Shown here in pieces: positions 1 through 5,226 of a stretch of DNA of 5,226 bases. Numbering within the stretch: position 1 is the first letter of the stretch; every line of letters begins with the position of its first letter. Source of the stretch: Candidatus Peregrinibacteria bacterium (GTDB taxonomy: Bacteria > Patescibacteriota > Gracilibacteria > UBA1369). The translations under genes and the position numbers were made by a program. The stretch is from assembly GCA_020849575.1 (NCBI GenBank), contig JADLFY010000004.1:1-5226 (forward strand), given 5' to 3'. A model generated the notes under the pieces. It saw only the letters and a program-made list of their open reading frames with translations, was not told the DNA's origin and made no database searches.

Positions 1-1
1 A

Positions 2-1999
2 TTTCACCTTCTGATGATGGCCATACTGGCTGGAATGATTTTTGTGGGATCATTTTTTTATGAAGGAAATGTGATCAGTTCAGTAGCCCAGGACAAGGGA
101 ACTCAGGTCATGCTGGGAAATAATTTTGAAGGTGGAGTTAATGTCAACAGAGCAGGAAAAAGTTTGAGACTTGCCAAGGGACAACAACTGGAAATTGGTG
201 ACACGGTTGAATCTGGTCAAAATAATGCGGTAATAATTAATTTTTCCAAAGATGGAGAAATACGCTTGGGTGTGGATACAAAATTGCAAATTGTTATTAT
301 TGATGAATCCAAGCCGGCTTTTATTTTTAAATTAGTGGAAGGAAAAATCTGGCTGAATAATCTTTATAGTAATGCTGATCTGAATATTCTTGTGGATAGC
401 GGCGTAATTATACCGGGACAAAGTATTGATTATCTTTCCAGCGAAGCCGGTCAAACTATTGTTTATGCCCATCAACAGGCGGCTACGGTTGGTTTTGTGG
501 ACAAGAATTATTTGGCCAAAAAATATATTGATGAAAATGATTCGGTTTTGATCAGCAGAATTTATTTGCCGCAGAGTACTCAGATGACGGTTTATTCGAA
601 TAAAATAGCAGAAAACAGAGATACTGTGGCCAAGCTGTTATTCTCCAAACTGGTTAAGGAATTCAATTACAGTAATTTTGATAAATCACTATTAATTACT
701 GATGAATGGTTGAGTAAAAATGTTGAACTTGATGCCAGTTTAACTAGCAGAATTCGTGATGGGCGTCTGAAAAAAATCCGTACCAGGGGACTGAAATATT
801 CTTCTCTGGAAGCTTCCAATTATAAGATTGATGCAACGCTCCGGGATTTGGCTAATACAATGACTTTTTCACAGGAAAGAGTGGGTGATAGAAATCTCGA
901 TGCGCTTTATGATCTGCTTTATGATGCTCAATACCTGTTTGATTATGGCCGAAAAGATGAAGCTACTGAAAGACTTAATACTTTTACCAGTTTGGCTGGT
1001 GAATTGTTTGTTGTGTATGGGGATGAGTTGAAAAGTCAGTATCAGGAAAGAGTTAAAAATGAATATGAATATTTGTCTTTTGCCAATCCTTCAGATGCAC
1101 TGTTTGGTTTGAAACTGGTTCTGGAAAAAATTTATCTGGATTCCTTGAAAGGCGGGTCAGCTGAGTTGGCGACTAAATTTGCTTTTCTGACAGAGAAAAT
1201 CAATACACTTGGCTATTATGCCGATAATAATGACTTGAAGAATCTAAAGGATACTTTTGATGAGTATATGATTGCCTTTAAATCACTGACTGATCAGTAT
1301 AAATCTGAGCTGACTGCCAATATTACTTATGTTCAGAGACAGAATCAGGCGCTGGACAATTTATTTGTACAACATCCACAGCTGTATCGTCAGGCCTATT
1401 TCACCGGAAAGTTATATGTGGAAAATAAATATTTGTCTCTTTTGCCTTCAACTTCAGATAAAATAGAAGAAATACAGGCGGTGATTTCCCAGAGAATTGA
1501 TTTTTTGAGAAGACTGGAAAACTTCTTCCTGGAAGGAAATGTACCTTTAATTGATGCCCAGAATATTTTGGCTTTATTATTTACTGAGATTTCCAGAATT
1601 GAATTGCCGGCGGATTCCCAGGTGGCGGTATCACAATTGTTTCGGGAGAGACTGGAGGATTATGGCGTATTCAACCGCTTCCTTAATTCACCTGAATATG
1701 TTAATTCCACTGGTCGTGGAACCACTTATAAACAAAGATTTGAGCAATTCAAGAAAGACAATCAGGAAAGTGTTTCAATTGATCAATTGAGATCGGAGCT
1801 ATCCCAACAGATTGTTACTGATTCAAATAGTATGACAGGAACTGCTCCAGGCGTGACTATTGTGGAAACTACGGAAATTCCGGGTATTAATGAAGAGACC
1901 GTGATTCAGAATGTTGATGGAACTGTGACTGAAGGCAATAATGAGGTAGACAGTACTATCAACAAGCCAAAAGTCCCAAGAGTTAAGAATCCGAATTAA
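2..1999 (+). CDS. FecR-domain membrane-anchored extracytoplasmic protein (5' partial)
   Basis: The reading frame is open to the left edge, so the true start is probably upstream. The first in-window ATG (base 14) has no ribosome binding site and falls inside a hydrophobic stretch with no basic residues before it. Counting from that ATG (661 residues), a transmembrane or signal-anchor helix spans about residues 1-16 and continues upstream. A FecR-like beta domain follows at about 40-135: its hallmarks are 'LEIGDTVESG' (59-68), then 'DGEIRLG' (80-86), then 'LVEGKIWLNN'. Residues about 180-600 look mainly alpha-helical. The part around 348-435 ('FGLKLVLEKIYLDSL', then a run like 'ELATKFAFLTEKIN') resembles the DUF5667 pattern. 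The last 50 residues are Thr/Val/Glu/Asn-rich, probably disordered, with a basic end. No cysteine occurs. FecR domains in other bacteria sense or bind envelope ligands; here no sigma factor or TonB receptor is adjacent, so the role is unknown. The FecR call is fairly sure, DUF5667 tentative. Confidence 0.8.
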   Translation, partial: FHLLMMAILAGMIFVGSFFYEGNVISSVAQDKGTQVMLGNNFEGGVNVNRAGKSLRLAKGQQLEIGDTVESGQNNAVIINFSKDGEIRLGVDTKLQIVIIDESKPAFIFKLVEGKIWLNNLYSNADLNILVDSGVIIPGQSIDYLSSEAGQTIVYAHQQAATVGFVDKNYLAKKYIDENDSVLISRIYLPQSTQMTVYSNKIAENRDTVAKLLFSKLVKEFNYSNFDKSLLITDEWLSKNVELDASLTSRIRDGRLKKIRTRGLKYSSLEASNYKIDATLRDLANTMTFSQERVGDRNLDALYDLLYDAQYLFDYGRKDEATERLNTFTSLAGELFVVYGDELKSQYQERVKNEYEYLSFANPSDALFGLKLVLEKIYLDSLKGGSAELATKFAFLTEKINTLGYYADNNDLKNLKDTFDEYMIAFKSLTDQYKSELTANITYVQRQNQALDNLFVQHPQLYRQAYFTGKLYVENKYLSLLPSTSDKIEEIQAVISQRIDFLRRLENFFLEGNVPLIDAQNILALLFTEISRIELPADSQVAVSQLFRERLEDYGVFNRFLNSPEYVNSTGRGTTYKQRFEQFKKDNQESVSIDQLRSELSQQIVTDSNSMTGTAPGVTIVETTEIPGINEETVIQNVDGTVTEGNNEVDSTINKPKVPRVKNPN

Positions 2000-2013
2000 A
2001 TTCCAAAGGTCAA

Positions 2014-2042
2014 TTGTGTTTTTCAGATTTATTGGTTAGAAT
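2014..2042 (+). promoter_or_regulatory. candidate sigma70-type promoter for gyrB
   Basis: TTGTGT at 2014-2019 (three of six matches to TTGACA, including the TTG) is followed after exactly 17 nt by TAGAAT at 2037-2042 (five of six matches to TATAAT). The predicted transcription start is about 2048-2050, giving a leader of roughly 43 nt before the gyrB ATG. It lies just after the stop of the upstream gene, where a separate gyrB promoter would be expected. The call is by eye only, and AT-rich gaps easily give such matches. Confidence 0.45.
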
Positions 2043-2047
2043 AGGCC

Positions 2048-4002
<1,955 letters not shown>

Positions 4003-4108
4003 TCAGGAAAGAAATTTTTGGAGGTTTTTCCCGCTAAGTTTTGCCAAGCACTAGCCTTTACTTTTTGTAAATTTCTGGTATTTTATCCACTTATTTAAAT
4101 CTATCTAG
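4003..4108. other. intergenic gap after gyrB
   Basis: These 106 bases hold no gene. Three weak inverted repeats are visible: AGAAATTT (4010-4017) against AAATTTCT (4069-4076), about 50 bases apart; a bulged 6-bp stem at 4033-4055; and TTTAC/GTAAA around five Ts (4057-4071). A poor promoter match, TTTACT (4057-4062), 16 nt, TATTTT (4079-4084), lies before the next gene. None is strong enough to call with confidence. Confidence 0.5.
4033..4066 (+). terminator. weak possible terminator of gyrB
   Basis: Bases 4033-4039 (GCTAAGT, one A bulged) can pair with 4050-4055 (ACTAGC) in a six-pair stem with a ten-base loop. CTTTACTTTTT follows. The stem is short and bulged and the T-run is interrupted, so this is only the best candidate in the gap. 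Read-through into the next gene is quite possible. Confidence 0.25.
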
Positions 4109-5113
4109 ATGAGTTTATTTGCCAAAAAATACAGACCGATATTCACTGACGAAGAATTCGTTGCAGCGAAAGAAGCTGATATTGTGGACACTTTGTGGCA
4201 GGAAGAGCAATTTGGACTAAATCTTTTTACTCCAGAGCAGCGCAAAGCTATTAATGAGAATAGACGGGCTACTTTTTTGGCGGTTAATCTGATTATTCCT
4301 TTGAAACGAAATGAAAAAACAGTAATAGGGCCAATTTCAGCTGTTAATCAATTGCCGGTCAGTAATGATAATTCGGAAAAAGATCAGTCAGAATCATCAC
4401 CGGATGATAATTCGACTGAAGCGGTAGAATCATCCAATCTGGCAGAGCTGATTGTGGATAAATATGAGAAAGCCATTGCTGGTAATGAGGATATGATGGG
4501 TGAAAGTAAATTAAGGGCAGAGGTCAAGCGATTGCGTGCTGAATTGGGCCTGGTGAAAAGGCCAGCGATTACTGCTCTAGCAATCGGATTTGTACTAACT
4601 GTGGTCAGTGGTTTTTTGGTGATTTATGATGAAATTAGATGGAGAAAGCATTTGGATCAACTAAAAAATTCGGATTCAAATTCAGAGATACAAAAGGAGT
4701 ATGGGCGTTTTGCAGAACAGGTAGATTATGAGCAGCGTCGTGGCAGACAGTTAGAGTCAAATTTTGCTGTTAGCGAATACTACCGTCTGGCTGATAAGTG
4801 TGATGCTAAATTGACAATAGGCTATTTGAAATCGGAAAATTTGAATTTGAGTGGAATCCGAAAAAAGGCAAAGACTCCTGCTGTCTGTAAGGAATTGGAA
4901 GAATTTGAAATTGAAGGTGCCAATGCAATAGAGGCATGTCAGAAGGTGGTTGATTATAATACCAAGAATGTCGTTGAAGAACGTATATTGGAGGGGATTA
5001 AGAAAGATCAGGCTGATTTTGAACAAATCATAGCTAAAATATCCACGAGCTATTCAGACTATTTGAAAGCGAATGGATATGCCCAGTGTGAAAGCGTAGC
5101 CAGGAAAAAATAG
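4109..5113 (+). CDS. single-pass membrane protein of unknown function
   Basis: I do not recognise this 334-residue protein. One transmembrane helix is clear at about 152-173 ('ITALAIGFVLTVVSGFLVIY'). The preceding segment (140-151) is strongly basic, while charges after the helix balance, so an N-in, C-out topology is likely. The cytoplasmic half has a charged helical N-terminus, a Ser/Asp/Glu/Asn-rich and probably disordered linker (about 85-108), and a short amphipathic helix with coiled-coil character (about 128-147). The C-terminal half (174-334) is charged and helical, and holds all four cysteines of the protein (231, 260, 277, 327), which could form disulfides outside the membrane. A TAG at 4106-4108 directly before the ATG and the next Met at residue 129 fix the start. 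No Shine-Dalgarno sequence is present. It lies 106 bases after gyrB, with no sign of functional coupling. There is no signal peptidase site, lipobox or enzyme motif. Confidence 0.8.
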   Translation: MSLFAKKYRPIFTDEEFVAAKEADIVDTLWQEEQFGLNLFTPEQRKAINENRRATFLAVNLIIPLKRNEKTVIGPISAVNQLPVSNDNSEKDQSESSPDDNSTEAVESSNLAELIVDKYEKAIAGNEDMMGESKLRAEVKRLRAELGLVKRPAITALAIGFVLTVVSGFLVIYDEIRWRKHLDQLKNSDSNSEIQKEYGRFAEQVDYEQRRGRQLESNFAVSEYYRLADKCDAKLTIGYLKSENLNLSGIRKKAKTPAVCKELEEFEIEGANAIEACQKVVDYNTKNVVEERILEGIKKDQADFEQIIAKISTSYSDYLKANGYAQCESVARKK

Positions 5114-5151
5114 CTGATCTTGATTTGGCCACTAAATTTCATCTGTAAAGA

Positions 5152-5157
5152 TATAAT
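5152..5157 (+). promoter_or_regulatory. possible -10 box (upstream TATAAT)
   Basis: This is a perfect match to the sigma70 -10 consensus. The predicted start is near 5164, giving a leader of about 53 nt before the ATG at 5217. No TTGACA-like box lies at 16-18 nt; the nearest partial matches (TTGGCC at 5125-5130, TTGATT at 5120-5125) are 21 and 26 nt away. There is no extended -10 TG. Confidence 0.3.
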
Positions 5158-5202
5158 GCTTTTTTGGGCTTTCCATTTAGAATACTATTATTCTAATTAT
5201 TT

Positions 5203-5208
5203 TATAAT
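5203..5208 (+). promoter_or_regulatory. possible -10 box for a leaderless transcript (downstream TATAAT)
   Basis: This perfect TATAAT ends eight bases before the ATG at 5217. A transcript from it would begin at or within a base or two of the start codon, so the mRNA would be leaderless. That fits the lack of any Shine-Dalgarno sequence in TTTTTCTCC before the ATG. No good -35 box is visible, and the surrounding AT-richness makes a chance match possible. Confidence 0.35.
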
Positions 5209-5216
5209 TTTTCTCC

Positions 5217-5226
5217 ATGAAGAAAT
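5217..5226 (+). CDS. probable start of another gene (3' cut by window end)
   Basis: Only ATG AAG AAA and one further base are visible, reading Met-Lys-Lys. That opening is common in exported or membrane proteins but is far too short to classify. An in-frame TAA at 5205-5207 makes this the first possible start. It is co-directional with the other genes and follows a gap of ordinary size with a TATAAT box at a fitting distance. Confidence 0.45.

Larger units (their letters stand above)
5114..5216. other. AT-rich intergenic gap with two TATAAT boxes
   Basis: These 103 bases hold no gene. They contain two perfect TATAAT hexamers (5152-5157 and 5203-5208) and a run of six Ts at 5160-5165. Only a 4-bp stem (ATCT/AGAT, 5141-5152) precedes that run, so no convincing terminator for the upstream gene is seen. 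Bases 5176-5210 are almost entirely A and T. Confidence 0.5.

Noticed and set aside
14..16. ATG at base 14 as the true start of the first gene
   Set aside because: The frame is open upstream, there is no SD motif, and this ATG would begin in the middle of a hydrophobic helix with no basic N-terminal region. A start before the window is more likely.
1551..1790. 79-codon + strand frame overlapping the FecR-domain gene
   Set aside because: It overlaps the longer gene out of frame, has an Arg/Leu/Tyr-rich composition without domain features, and no ribosome binding site. It is a shadow frame.
4010..4076. Long-range inverted repeat AGAAATTT/AAATTTCT as a regulatory RNA structure
   Set aside because: Eight AT-rich pairs closing a loop of about 50 bases are unstable and expected by chance in such DNA; there is no supporting motif.
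5117..5165. Terminator for the 334-residue gene using the six-T run at 5160-5165
   Set aside because: The only stems available are ATCTT/AAGAT with a 26-base loop or ATCT/AGAT with a 4-base loop, both too weak, and several bases separate them from the T run.

Overview
This 5.2-kb window is bacterial, moderately AT-rich and densely coding, with every supported gene on the + strand. The only gene that can be named firmly is gyrB (DNA gyrase subunit B), complete at 636 codons. The flanking genes point by inference to an uncultured-type lineage, possibly Patescibacteria/CPR. The reasons are a FecR-type envelope protein that also carries a DUF5667-like helical segment, an orphan gyrB, an unrecognised single-pass membrane protein, and the absence of Shine-Dalgarno sequences before all three visible starts. 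This placement rests on sequence feel, not on a search. Standard stop codons are used: TAA for the first two genes and TAG for the third. I see no need for code reassignment.

Layout. (1) Bases 2-1999: a long membrane-anchored extracytoplasmic protein with an N-terminal FecR-like domain, a helical middle and a disordered Thr/Val/Glu-rich tail. Its true start lies before the window. (2) Bases 2000-2091: a short gap holding a good intrinsic-terminator-like hairpin. A plausible gyrB promoter (TTGTGT, 17 nt, TAGAAT) lies just ahead of it, so the hairpin would sit at the very 5' end of a gyrB transcript. (3) Bases 2092-4002: gyrB, with all ATPase and TOPRIM signature residues in place. (4) Bases 4003-4108: a gap with weak inverted repeats only. 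(5) Bases 4109-5113: a 334-residue protein of unknown function with one transmembrane helix, a charged cytoplasmic half and a C-terminal half that holds all four of its cysteines. (6) Bases 5114-5226: an AT-rich gap with two perfect TATAAT hexamers and then a probable start of another gene (ATG at 5217) cut by the window end.

The genes are co-directional but separated by gaps of about 90-105 bases, each with its own possible signals. They look like individually transcribed neighbours rather than a tight operon. Nothing shows that the two envelope proteins act with gyrase. I found no tRNA, rRNA, CRISPR array, insertion sequence or obvious mobile element, and no convincing new multi-gene system. 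The most interesting points are the promoter/hairpin overlap before gyrB, the SD-less starts, and the two unusual membrane proteins.
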